Assembly (NCBI GenBank): GCA_013076295.1
Contig: RQOL01000828.1
Location: 2,666,001-2,730,000 of the forward strand
Direction of reading: 5' to 3'
Source: Sanderia malayensis
Taxonomy: Eukaryota; Cnidaria; Scyphozoa; Semaeostomeae; Pelagiidae
Length of the DNA: 64,000 nucleotides
In this document: in pieces, positions 24,175 to 38,053 of the stretch
How the letters are laid out: each line of letters begins with the position of its first letter
Position numbering within the stretch: position 1 is the stretch's first letter
The notes under the pieces: generated by a model
Told to the model about the DNA's origin: nothing
What the model saw: only the letters and a program-made list of their open reading frames with translations
The model's database searches: none
Translations under genes and position numbers: made by a program

Positions 24175-27100
24175 TCAAGACGTGTACAAGCTTCCAGCAA
24201 ACACTATGTCTCTCTTGATTAGACTTGAACCTATTTCCATTTTGTCAACTAAATCAGGATCACCAATTATTCTTGCTGCATTTCGAACATCTCTACATGT
24301 TTCGTCCAATCTCTGTATGCAACGGACAATAATACCTAAAAAGAAAACATACAATAGTGGCTTATAATACAAAAGTCCTCAAAACCCTCGAGTCAATGAC
24401 TTCAACTCATTTTTGCTGGCTTTATTCAAACCCCCCCCCCCACTCCCCCGAAAACAATGCAACTTTGTCGATATTATATGAAACTGCCTCTGGAAACAGC
24501 ATTGCTTGGGAGGGGAGGGGAGGGAGAGGAAGAGTGCTTGCAAAATTTGCGCAGTGTCCCAAGACTTTTCTCCACTATAGTGTTTACTTAAAATAATACA
24601 GAAGGCATTTTAATACAGTCAGTAGTAATTTAGATTACCCTTATATATTGCTGATATAGATTTCTTGAGAATATTTTTAGACAACTGACCTTCTGATACG
24701 TCTGTAAGCTCTGTAATTTCTTTAAAAGGCATTCCTCTTGCCCACTCATAAACAACTTGAACCAGGCCAAAATTAAAAGATTCCAAGTATTCCTCTTTAG
24801 TCATTGACATACCACAGTCAATTTGTATGCGTGCGAGTACTGTTGCACATTGCTTTATGGTATCCACACCCTGCATTAACAGCATTAGATAGGTATTAGA
24901 AAGAGCAAAGCAGGATAGAAGTACTAATTTATATTATTCAAACTGGTAACGAAACTGGTAGCGAATCACAAGGAATCATTCAAAACATTTACCTGTTGCA
25001 GTGTTTCAGTTAAATCCGGTTGACTGCACCGTCTCTGTATACATAAAACAATATTCTCGAATTAAGATGTTTTGAGAAATCATTCCAAAAAAAATTACTT
25101 GCATGAATAAAAAACAAAAGAATAGGAAAAGCAAAAATACGCGAGGAAGACAAAACTTACTGATTCACAAACGAAACATGACAGTAATGCTACAATTTCC
25201 GATGGATGAAGGTGAGTCAATACGTTATCGAAAACTAACTCCGTGATGATCAACTCATTATTGCTGATTCCACAAGCCACTCGTCCTTTTAGCTTTACAT
25301 TCTCTTCTTCATCAATATACTTCAGTACCTTCAAAGCCTGTAAAAGCAAAATTGAGAGTGCTGCTCATAAATACACAAGTCTCAAACAGCATACAAAGCA
25401 CAGAATCAAATATGCATCGTGATGGCATTGTACCTTTATCCTTTGCTGGTATTCAGGTAATAATACAAGACTGTCGTTGGAGAGGAGGTATTTGACATGC
25501 TGCATTTCTCTCGTCAGGTCCATTTCGCTACGAACCAAGCTAAACTAGAAAGAAAAAGACAAATTTTAAGTGAAAGCCTGGTTTCCATATAGTCGTTGAG
25601 GGTCGTTGAGGGTCGCTCCAAGGATTAAAATCAACTTTTTACAATGTCTCTGTGTGATTTATAATCCTTTCAGCGACCACCGGCAACCCTCAATGACTAT
25701 ATGGAAATCAGGCTTAAGAGAGAATGCCACAAATGCTACAAGTGAGCCTATAAACTAAATTTCCAAATAGTATTTACTCACGTGTTTTACAAATTGAGGG
25801 CAATCAATGCAATTGTACCCATTGATCGAATTTTCTAATTGATTTTTCTTCTTTATTTTCTCCACAAATTCTAGATTCTTCAGATTGAAATCCTTTATTG
25901 GATCGAGCAAAGGTAATCCGTTTGGATCGGATTCCACCAATCGAAGAAGCTCTTGTCCTGCTTTCACAGTCGTTTGAGATGGAGGATCATCGCTATAAAT
26001 TAGAAAAAGGTCAGGCTTAGTTGGATGCATCTGATTACGCAAGCCACTGATAACACTGTTAAGAATCGATAATCCTCCAGAAAAAACCTTCAAACCAAAA
26101 CACTAATCCATAATCTCAAATCCATAATCCACAAGTGTTTACCTATGGATTGAAGTCTGAGGAGGTGAACTCTATATGAAATATGTCTGAAGATAAAGCT
26201 TGAAGTCTATAGATATATCATTATCAACACCGATTGATACTTTACTTACTTTATGCTGTATTTGCGTGCATTCAGGTGTAATAAGTGTAAATTACTGTTT
26301 AACAAGAGGAATAAATGCTTGTAAACCGAGCTTACCGAAATCTAGGAATCTGTCTCTTATTGTGATCATCAATAACTCTGCTTGAATCGGTCTTAATGGT
26401 TTTACTCGTGATAAAAGCAATGTCGGATCCACGGACTTCACAGACGATTTGACTGGCCATGTTTTCAGGTACAAACAGCCTCCTTGTAACTAGAGGGTTA
26501 GTTTCTACATCCTCAGCAGATAATACAAGCTGTGAGGAGCAGTGGACATGCGTTGGGCCATTGTCACACATCATTAGAACAGTGAAGAGTTTGTCAAGCG
26601 GATCTTTGCTTAGAGATGATTGCTGCTTTAACGAAGACTGCTGCAAAATAATAGCCAGTTTATTCCGATGTTCTTTATTACATACAACCACAACACGGCC
26701 TGAAGATAGAGATCGAAGTCCAGCCTGTGATGATAACACTGTTGCCTGCAATTCAAGGAAAATAAAACAATTAAACAATGTGATAAACAGCGCTACGCAC
26801 AAATATGACTCTTTCTTCTTCATAATACTGCCGACAACATGTAACCTCGCTATTGTGCAATTGCCCACCGTACAACATCATAGACCACTGTATTATACAA
26901 GGTCAAAGGTTGAAAAAAAAGTGTTATGATAAATGCGCATGCGTGCTGAAACGTGCCCTCAATTAGAAAATCAATGCACACAATTCCAAATGGTAATTTG
27001 AAGTATCTATATATATCGGTGGCGAGTCACCAAGCAGATGTCGCTGGATATATATGAACAGACCGGCACTGTTGGCCTCGTCACCCCGGTGTACCAACAG

Positions 27101-30100
27101 AGTTAGTAGTTGAGTACGATCGGTTGATGGTTTTTCGGCGTTTCTGCCGAAAAAACTATCCTGAACGGAAAGACGAAAAGTCCCGGTACGCCGGGGATCT
27201 ACTTCCTCTTGTAGATCCTCGGTGTACCGGGCCTCATTTAATTTCAACTCAACTTCAAGTGGAGCTCAGTGGAATCGAACTGCCACATCATCGGTGGCAA
27301 GCGAAAGTGCCAACCACTTCGCCACCAGAGTTGAACTAACGATATATCAAAAATTAAGGCTCTGATTCTGGATTTGTATGAAAGTTGATAGAGCAATCAG
27401 TCGTAAATATCAGAAATCAAAAGCAATTATAGCCTTTCTGTGCTATCATGACATACAAACGTACGTTATTACCAATCCTGTGGTTAGTATGCTTCCAGGG
27501 CTATGCAAAGAAATGCTAAACAACAAGCAAAGCTATAGTTGTCTCCGTTGTAGATAGAAATCATTATCTAGGTAAAGGCACTTGCTAAATATAATTATTA
27601 CCTGTATATCAGATTTCAGGCTATTGAATTTCTTCCAATCAGAATAATAATTCTGGATATCTGTACCACAAATCTGGCAATGAAATTCCAGTTGACTATC
27701 AATCGCTTCTTTCAACGACTGGAGTTTTTTGTCGTATTCTGGTGCGTTCTTCTGATGCGAAGATTCAGCGAAGCTTCTCTTCATCATCTCCTCCACAGTC
27801 AGCTGTTCAACTCGTAGCAGATTCAGTATCATTGAATAGGTCAGGCGAAATTGGGACTGAAGCAGTGTCGCTTTACCCTGAAAATCAAACAGCACACAAG
27901 ACTCAACCAAGACTCAGCCAAGAAATAAACTAACATAGCAGCTGTGTTAAGTCGTGAGGCAGGGGGCTTACCTAATTTTCAAGGTTCCAACAGTGGATTA
28001 TCAGAGAGGAGACTCAATAGAGAAAGGGGCATAAAATAGCTGTAAAATAGCTGTAAAGTAACTTGGAGCCTTTGTGGTTCAATCGTTCAAAATTTCAAAA
28101 AAGGGAGGGAGCTTAATCGAGGGGGGGGGGTTAATTCAAATTATGTCGCAAAGGGGAATTTAATAGAGGGGGCGTGATAAAGTTTTTACGGTATCTATAT
28201 TTAATCCATTCGAGTTTTGATAAATTAATAAAAAATTATCCCCTCTCTCGCGTGTGGGCTTGCAGTACATAAATGCATCTTGCTTGATTTTCAATGATCC
28301 TTGTTAACTCAAATCAAACTCAAAGGTGGAGGGAGATATATAATACATACCAGCATCATCCTATGCAGATCTGCTATATCAGGAACATCAGATTTGCAAA
28401 GGATGATAACCATACCAGTGGAGTCCAGTCCTCTCCTACCAGCACGTCCGGCCATTTGAATGTATTCACTCGGCAGCAGTTCCCTAAAGCCCTTCCCATC
28501 ATGCTTTCGTATGTTATCAAACACAACGGTCCTTGCAGGCATGTTCACGCCCATCGCAAATGTTTCAGTCGCAAACAGCAGCTATACAAAAAAGAGAATA
28601 AGACAGTATAATAGTTAATTAATACAAGAGTTAATTAGCCAAGAATTAACACTCGGCATCAACCACCAAATGTTCAAGCCCTAAATATCGAGCACTGCTT
28701 GCAGCCAGGTATGAATTACGGTCTATTTACCAGTTAGTTAGATTGGATAATTCATGGACCAGGACCCACATCAGAAAATACACTAAACAGTCAAGTAGTA
28801 AGCCAGTTAAATTTATAAATCAAGGAGTGTATACCAGCACGGTGCTTTCTAAATGCCAACAATGCAGATGAAACTGATGCTAATCATACCTTAACAAGAC
28901 CTTTCTGGAAAAGTATTTCCACCATCTCCTTCAAAATAGGCAGGATGCCACTGTGGTGGACTCCGATGCCCCGTTTCAGTAGTTCCTGCATCCACACAAC
29001 CTTCGCAAAAGAGGGAGGGAGAGAGATATGGTAAGTTGCAGAGAAAAATACCTTCAAGACAAATACAGGCAGAAAGCAAACATTATTACCCCTTAAACAG
29101 TTTTACCCCTGTGGATATCAGGTTTGTGCACGTACAAACATCGACTCTCCTACACTAAAGAGCTGCATATAAGAGCCAATGGATTAAGAACCTTCAATAT
29201 ATATCTGCTCAAAACAATAGAATAAACAATAGCCCATTGTCACTGAACAATAGGGTGGGTACTTGCAGTTTCTTATTTCTGGGTGTTTACTGTAGACACC
29301 AACGTATAGTTTAACTATGAGTTTTTATAATTAAATATACATTCACGTAGCTGCAAGACAGAGAGTCTAAGCTTCTACAATATGCACCTGTGGCAGTTGT
29401 TTGTCCAAGCCTTTCAATCTTGCAACGCATTTTTGAATGAACACATGAATGCTGCTTTTCTCTGACTTGGAAGTCAGGTCGATGGATGTCAGCTGGGTCG
29501 CACTGTTGTCGCATTGTTTTCTTGAAAAGGTGAATGCGACAACTGGAAGTTGGTCTTTCTGGCGCAGCATCTCGATAACTGTTTGCCAAACACTTCGGTC
29601 CTGCAATAAAGACAGTCAAAACATCACATATGTCATAAAGCATGGCACATAAAATAAGTATACAGAGAGAATGATATGGAAAGATATTCTAAGTCATCGA
29701 AGGTCATTGAGTGTTATTGAAGGTTATTAGAGGTTATTGAAAGTCAAAAGGTCACAAATGTCATTGGGGCTCATCAAAGGTGCTTCAGGGTTACTAAAGA
29801 CCATTGCAGGTCATTGAGGGTTAGGTCATTAGAGGTCATTGAGAATCAAAAAAGGTCATTGGGGGTCACCAGAGGTGCTTCAGGGTTACTAAAGACCATT
29901 GGAGGTCATTGAGGGTTAGGTCATTAGAGGTCATTGAGAATCAAAAAAGGTCGTTGGCGGTCACCAGAGGTGCTTCAGGGTTACTAAAGACCATTGGAGG
30001 TCATTGGGGATTAGTAAAGGTCATTAGAGGTCATTGAGAATCAAAAAGGTCATCGGGGGTCACCAGAGGTGCTTCAGGGTTACTAAAGACCATTGGAGGT

Positions 30101-33100
30101 CATTGAGGGTTATCAAAGGTCATTAGAGGTCATTGAAGGATGCTAAAGAGCATTGGAGGTCAATGGATGCCATTAAAAGTCATTATAGCTGAAAGCTGAC
30201 AGCTGTGCAAGCCAAATTGCATAGTCCTGTACACAGAAATAAAATGCTAAACACGCAGGAATCACATGGTTATGGGATGAAGATTATTCGATGGTCAACG
30301 GTACCTGTTTTTGATGGGGAGTCCTCATCCCCTTAACTCCAAAGTTTTGATTCGATTTACTCTCACGTGCTTTTTTCGCATCAACAGCTGCTTGATGTCC
30401 ACGCTTCTGGAAGTTTCCATTCGAATCAACCAATAAGAAAAGCTCCTTCAATGTCTTGTTGCTGTTACCAGTAAACAAATGATGCTCGAGAGGAACAGGA
30501 CGCTTCATGGTGCTAATCACGTAGATCTTCTTTTTCTTAGTTCTCCTAATAAAATCAAATACAATTTGTATATAGATCTGTTCTGTTTCAAACAATACAG
30601 TAAACACCCGTATATAAGAATCTAGTAAATCGCATCCAGTCTATTGTTCTTTGGATACAAAACAATTCTTTCCTGGTGCGAGAACTGCTATGAATGTAGG
30701 AATAATAATGATCACGTTTTATATTCAGCTTACCCTATCCAGTCTGCAAATTCGTAAGTGTTTGGAACTGTGGCTGACAGAAGAACAATGCCAACATGAT
30801 CTGGTAGCATGATCAAAACTTCTTCCCAAACTACGCCACGCTGTTGAGAAAAGAAAAACCTTTGGCTGTGCTGTTAGCTATTCAGGAATGGAATTGAAAG
30901 CAAACAAAGCAGGAAGAGTAATGTATTGGTAGATGGAGATAACGTACAAGCCATGATAAGCAGGGTTGTTATTTAATTTTCGAGGTTCCACGGGAGGGGC
31001 TTATTAGGGCTGTTACGATATGAGTAGGATAAAAATGAGTGTACAAATGAGTGTACAAATAAGTGTAGAAATAAGTGTAAAATTAGATACCGTAGCATCA
31101 TTGATATAGTGAACTTCATCGAATATCACCCATTCAATGTCTCTAACAGTGTCAGAACCATTGTACAGCATTGACCTGAAAAAGGAGACAGTTACACTTA
31201 ATAATAAGGGACAATTCGTGTTCTGTAGAGTTACATTTACTAAGTAGATGAAACTCGTGGTCCCTACCGACCAATACAAAGGAAGATTGAACGTGCAAGC
31301 AACATACCTTAGGATTTCTGTTGTCATAACAAGGCACGAAGCTTCAGGACGAATCTGAACATCTCCTGTTAGAATTCCAACGTCTTCAAACGTGTTTTTA
31401 AAATCACGGAACTTCTGATTCGATAATGCCTTAATTGGCGATGTATAGATAGTCCTGAAGTATAGAAAATGTCAGAAAAAGTGTGAACATACAGCCATAT
31501 GAGATGCAACAATGTAATGCAACCATACAGGCATTTGCGATGCAGTCAATGCAAGCGCCTTACTTGGTCATGTGTCTTTGTGCCAATGCAATGGCGTACT
31601 CCGCAACGACTGTCTTGCCAGCTGACGTGTGCGCAGCTACGAATACGCATTCATGTCTCTCTAAATGAAGTACTGCCTGCTTTTGAAATGTATCCAACTC
31701 AAATGGCCACTAAAACAAAAATAATCTGACGTCATTCGTCGACAGATACCAACCCTCCTTTTCAAACTCGCTGACAAAGCAAACATGAACGCATGGTTGT
31801 ATGTAAAACAAATATACGACAGTATTCATACGATTGAGCGTGTCTATAACTCGTGTGAATTTATCGTAAAAACTTTGATTCACGCGTTTATCACGGTTCT
31901 TCAAAGGCAGTAAGAGCAATTCACAGACTTACAAACCAAGCAGAAATATAATAGAGTTACCTTGTATGCCATATCAGGCACCAACCGATGAAAATCGTCA
32001 ACGTTTCTGGTTGTATCTTCAATGACGACCCATTCCTCACCTGGCTTACTATCCTTGGAGCTGGCGTCTTCAACCTACCAGAGATAAGAAAGAATCTTCG
32101 ATGCGCAAACGTCATTTAAAACAACAGGAAACCTCGCTAATGTTTTTATGTACTGCAGGTTTTCGTCTGGTACCGATCGTCTGTTACTCTTTACTTTTAA
32201 AATGGTTTTGAGAACCTAAAGCAGCTTAGGGTCCAATGGAATTAAAAATTGAATCAATGATGGTATTTACCACGAGAATTTCAGCATCAGTTTCTTCCTC
32301 CTCAGTTTCTTTCGCGTCATGATCTTTTGGCGTTTCAGTGAGTGCTGCGTTTTCTTCGTAACTTTCGTCCAAATCACCCACATTTATATCTCCAGAGAAT
32401 ATGTCAGCAATGTCGAGGATCTGGGCATCATCTCTAGATTCTCCAACATTCTGGGTTTCTAAAATAACCAACATGAAAAGCATATAGTTATGTATATTGC
32501 TCCACTTTTTCTCCTCTTCCACTGTCTCATTTCTTTCTGTTCTCACCTGCTTTTTGTGCCTTTTCGAACTCAACTGGATTGCTAAAGCCAGGAGGAACAT
32601 CAAGGTAGTCTAGAAAAATCCAACAAAACACAATCAAATGATAACCCATTGTAGAGTAGAGTGAAAAAAGTTATCGAGAAAGGATGACATTACAAGAGAA
32701 TGAACAGTACTTGTATCAAATTCAACATCATCGTTATCAAAGCTGACATTCAGCTGCTCCATGGATTCAACTCCGAACCCGCCTGGAATAGACAAGCATG
32801 CATAATGAAACATGTCAATGCAAACTATTACAAGCTTCTGTTAACAGAATATGATAATTTAATTGACATGAAGCTGCATCATTAAGGTTAAAAATACAGA
32901 CCTGGCAGAAAAGGAAAATTAGATGAGTTTCCTTTCACTGAATCTGACAATGGACCTGGTTGTCGACTGAAAGAAAGTGAGTTCTTTGCTGTACGCCCAA
33001 CATCTGAAAGACTGACTTCTTTGAAACCCGATATTTGGCCTGTTTTCAAGTTCCTCTCCATCTGGAGGGCATACTTGTTTTGTGTGGCACCATGCTGGAA

Positions 33101-33867
33101 AAGAGACTCTGGGTCTTGCTCGCGTTCCCAGAATCTAAGAAAGATTCAGATGCAAACGATTAAAAACCGTGTCCCTCAAGAACCTATTGGTAAAACTACA
33201 TTTATATGGTATATCATTCGCAATGTGTAGGTATAGGTAAGCTTACTGCTGCAAGCGTTGGTAATCGTTAATTTGCAACTGCTCTGGATGTAGCAGGTAT
33301 TGCTCCAGCTCATCTTTCAAATCTGGATACAATGGTGGAAGACCAACTGGAATCTATGCAAAGGATAAATTCATTCAAAACGGATTATGTAGTTAGAAAA
33401 ATAATGTAAGCTGTATTCTTACTAGCTTATACACTTACATTACTCTGCAAATTGAAACCATTATTTGTTCTTTTTATAACATCAACATCACCTTCTACTC
33501 CATTGTCACATAGATCAAAATCAACCTCTACGGGCAGTGTGCTCAAATCTTGGAGAAAAGAGCAAAAAGGATGATAAATACTGGCTGTAAATGGTGTTTT
33601 TAATAAATTTAAAACAAATTCAAAAAACAGGAATATGGGAGGGGGTGTGGTCTCTAAAAATAAACAACAGTAATAATAATAATTCAATGTGTTTACTGTT
33701 TATGAGTGAATGGGATGGAATACCTAAACTTGAACCAAGACCTTCAAGATCTAAACAAAAGCTTAGTTACATAAGTCAATAACTTAAAGAAATGCTAAAA
33801 CGTTACCTAAGTGATACGTTTCCAAACTTCTTAGATCGTCCGCCATTGCTCGTGTTGGAGCATCCAT
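24175..33867 (-). CDS. SKIC2: SKIC2 (SKIV2L), Ski-complex RNA helicase
   Basis: About 24 exons. The first is 33807-33867 ([12 protein letters not shown]); an in-frame stop lies upstream. Acidic N-terminal exons (33.5-32.0 kb) precede a Ski2-type helicase core: Walker A AHTSAGKT (about 31.6 kb), DEVH box VIFDEVHY (about 31.1 kb), SAT motif LLSATVPN (about 30.8 kb), VHHSGILP (about 28.95 kb) and motif [14 protein letters not shown] in exon 28352-28583. The beta-barrel insertion exons follow (27.9-26.3 kb, [20 protein letters not shown]). The C-terminal helical domain ends RRNDIVFA-like as [13 protein letters not shown] with stop at 24175. The product unwinds mRNA and threads it into the cytoplasmic exosome together with SKIC3 and SKIC8. 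One intron contains a tRNA-like SINE, another a large minisatellite. Confidence 0.92.
25574..25715. mobile_element. 142-bp palindromic MITE in a SKIC2 intron
   Basis: Terminal inverted repeats of about 29 bp: left begins aagcctggtttccatatag, right ends ctatatggaaatcaggctt. No coding capacity. A flanking target duplication is unclear. Confidence 0.8.
26997..27333 (-). mobile_element. tRNA-derived SINE candidate
   Basis: Read on the minus strand from about 27330, the head resembles a tRNA with an A-box (TGGCGAAGTGG) and a B-box (GTTCGATTCC) at normal spacing, the two parts of an internal Pol III promoter. The body holds a hairpin of roughly 21 bp stem at 27182-27231 and another at 27130-27153, and ends near an AT simple repeat (atatatatag). 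It lies inside a SKIC2 intron in the same orientation. I did not find a convincing target duplication. Confidence 0.65.
29155..29294. mobile_element. Degraded MITE related to the element at 62077
   Basis: Shares the internal block 'ctgctcaaaacaatag' and the end gtttactgta with the better preserved element at 62077-62227. A further fragment of the same end occurs at about 30597. Confidence 0.55.
29697..30175. repeat. Minisatellite built on aggtcatt units in a SKIC2 intron
   Basis: About 480 bp of a nested repeat. The short element aggtcatt(g/a) recurs about 17 times. A higher-order unit of about 100 bp contains 'gaggtgcttcagggttact'. It lies between SKIC2 exons. Confidence 0.85.
31026..31084. 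repeat. Short gagtgtacaaat-type repeat
   Basis: Four to five imperfect units of 11-12 bp immediately next to the SKIC2 exon that encodes the DEVH box. Confidence 0.7.
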
Positions 33868-35791
<1,924 letters not shown>

Positions 35792-36272
35792 TAAGATCGC
35801 CAGTTTTTGATTTATAAACTTGTTTGAATAACAAGAAACCAAATTGATTTCGTTATATATATTTATAGTGATATATTTTTAAAAAATTATTTTTGAAAAT
35901 TAAGATATTTGCTGAAAACAAAATCTTTTTATTCAGGCTCATGCTCTGGGGTTTATATACAATTCTAAAAAAAATCAAAGATTGATACACAATTCTGCAG
36001 TTCCACTATCTGTGAGATCCTTTTATCAAAGGGTCCACGATTGCGTTTCTGAAGATTGTGATCAGTCGAGCGAAGTCGAGGTTGCAACCCGCGCGAGTAC
36101 GAGGCCTACACGCAAAGTTGTTCCACGTATTCAAAACCAAAACAGATCAAGACGGACAATATATGTGTTCCTGCGGCAATCGAACCATACCCATTCGAGA
36201 GCTTGTACGATAGAGAAGGAAACAGAATAGACAAGACCTTGAAAGATTATATCGAGCTAAATATATTACAAA
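35792..36272. other. Spacer between PTGES2 and SEC22B
   Basis: AT-rich. The open frame at 35982-36230 lacks a domain and probably lies in the SEC22B upstream or leader region. Confidence 0.5.
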
Positions 36273-37691
36273 ATGGTCCTGCTTACTATGATAGCCAGGA
36301 CAGTGGATGGCCTGCCCCTATCTGCTTCAATACCTTCAGATGAACAGGTAAGGATATGATATCAGGTTTTCCGGTTGCAGTTTCACAATGCGACAGATGA
36401 GATGGTGACCTTATTTTGATTCCAGATAATTATAGCGATGTAAACTAAAGCTTGTCTTAAACAATAACTTGCCTACTCCACAGTAAATAAAGAAATAAGC
36501 AAGCTAAGTCTTTTTGCTTTACATTTCATAAAATTACATAGTATATGACACCTTTTCTCTTATTATGTGTGTGAGTTTGTGTACAGTACACGTGCGTGAG
36601 AATACAACAGCTAGATGGATGAAAAAGGTACATGGTGAAACAATATATTCTTTGAATTCATTTTTAGTCTGGAAGAGATGTTCAAGAGTACCAGTCGCAA
36701 GCAAAGAAATTATTTCGTAAAATCACAGAGAGATCCCCTACAAGATGCAGTATTGAAACTGGACCATATGTTTTTCAGTAAGTCCCATTATCGTCTCTCC
36801 ACAAGACAGCTCCATAAAGAGAGCAAGACACTTTTTTGGAACTGTGCTTCCTTTTGGACCTCTTGCTCTGTGTCTCTCAGTGATAATTTCCCTCTATGTG
36901 TAAAAACAAACGCTTTTCATTGATGATTTCTATTATTTTCTGCAGCTATGCAATTGGTTCAGGAATCTGTTACCTTGTCCTATGCGAGAAGACTTTCTCT
37001 AAGAGATTGGCATTCAGTTATTTAGAAGATATTCAAAATGAGTTCAGTAGGGAATATGCCGGACAAGTAGCGACAGCCACGAGACCGTATTGCTTTATAG
37101 AATTCGGTAAACCAAATCGTATACTCTCTGCTTGTATTACTCGACATTAGAGTGACAAAATATTTGGTCTAGACTTGATACTCTCTGCTTGTGTTACTCA
37201 ACATTAGAGTGGCAAAATATTTGGTCTAGACTGAATAACATGTTTTTTGTAGATACCTATATTCAAAAAGCACGAAAGAATTTCATGGATTCAAGGAATA
37301 GAAGAAATTTAGGCAGATTAAATGATGAATTGCAGGATGTGCAGAGAATTATGATGCAAAACATCGATGATGTATTGCAAAGAGGCGAACAATTATCGGG
37401 TATGATATGAGAGAATTCTAAACATTTGTAGCAAATTGTTTAGAAATCATAATAGCCTTGGCTTAATTACCAACCAAGGCACTCCTTGCTAATATCTATC
37501 TCTGGTTGTACATACTATTGAAATCCTGTTTTTCAGTGCTGGGTGAGAAAGCTGGTGAACTGAGGTATCAATCAGAAAAATACAGAAAAGATGCAAAATA
37601 TCTGAACTTGCGATCTGCGTATGCGAAATATGCAGCAATTGGCATTCTTTTATTCATTCTAGTTATCTATATCAGATATTGGTGGTTTTAA
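36273..37691 (+). CDS. SEC22B: SEC22B, ER-Golgi R-SNARE
   Basis: Five exons join in phase: 36273-36347, 36668-36777, 36946-37106, 37253-37399, 37537-37691 (648 nt, 215 aa, the same length as the human protein). It begins [19 protein letters not shown] (longin domain) and contains [19 protein letters not shown], the SNARE helix ([17 protein letters not shown] followed by the zero-layer region) and a C-terminal membrane anchor ending IYIRYWWF. It is a v/R-SNARE for COPI and COPII vesicle fusion between ER and Golgi. Confidence 0.95.
37121..37232. repeat. 57-bp tandem duplication in a SEC22B intron
   Basis: Two copies begin atactctctgcttg at 37121 and 37178. They fill most of the intron before the SNARE-helix exon. 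Confidence 0.8.
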
Positions 37692-38053
37692 TTGTCGCAC
37701 ATAGATAAATATATGTTAGATGTTATGAATGTTTCATTTTAATTTGGGTTTGATGATGAAATATTTCAGTTTCTTGCCCAGATGATTCTGTGGTATTCAA
37801 AATGCACCCTGAAGTTGTCTCAATAAATATTTCATTTATTTTGACAAATTATCCATGACCATTTAATTAATCACCATATACATCATTGCCACTTGAACTT
37901 CATAGCATTTTATATGTGCAGTTTTATCATAAACGCTGTATTGGTTGAAGTGTAATTTTGACAAATACAAGCAGCTATTAATTTGAGAAATATGTAGATT
38001 GAAAACTCAAGAGTTATATGATTAATTTACTCGTGTTTTTCTTGGTTTTAATG
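37692..38053. other. Spacer between convergent SEC22B and the unknown acidic gene
   Basis: 3' flanks of two convergent genes. An aataaa signal lies at about 37820-37830 downstream of SEC22B (cctgaagttgtctcaataaat). No coding exon seen. Confidence 0.45.

Noticed and set aside
25998..26093. Extension of a SKIC2 exon reading [15 protein letters not shown]
   Set aside because: Joining the flanking exons directly matches SKIC2 (KRQIPRFR to DDPPSQTT) with correct phase, so this is intron.
26997..27333. A functional tRNA gene
   Set aside because: A- and B-boxes are present but the acceptor stem does not close and a long non-tRNA body follows, so a SINE fits better.
35982..36230. 82-aa plus-strand frame upstream of SEC22B
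   Set aside because: No domain and no signal peptide; probably spacer or leader.
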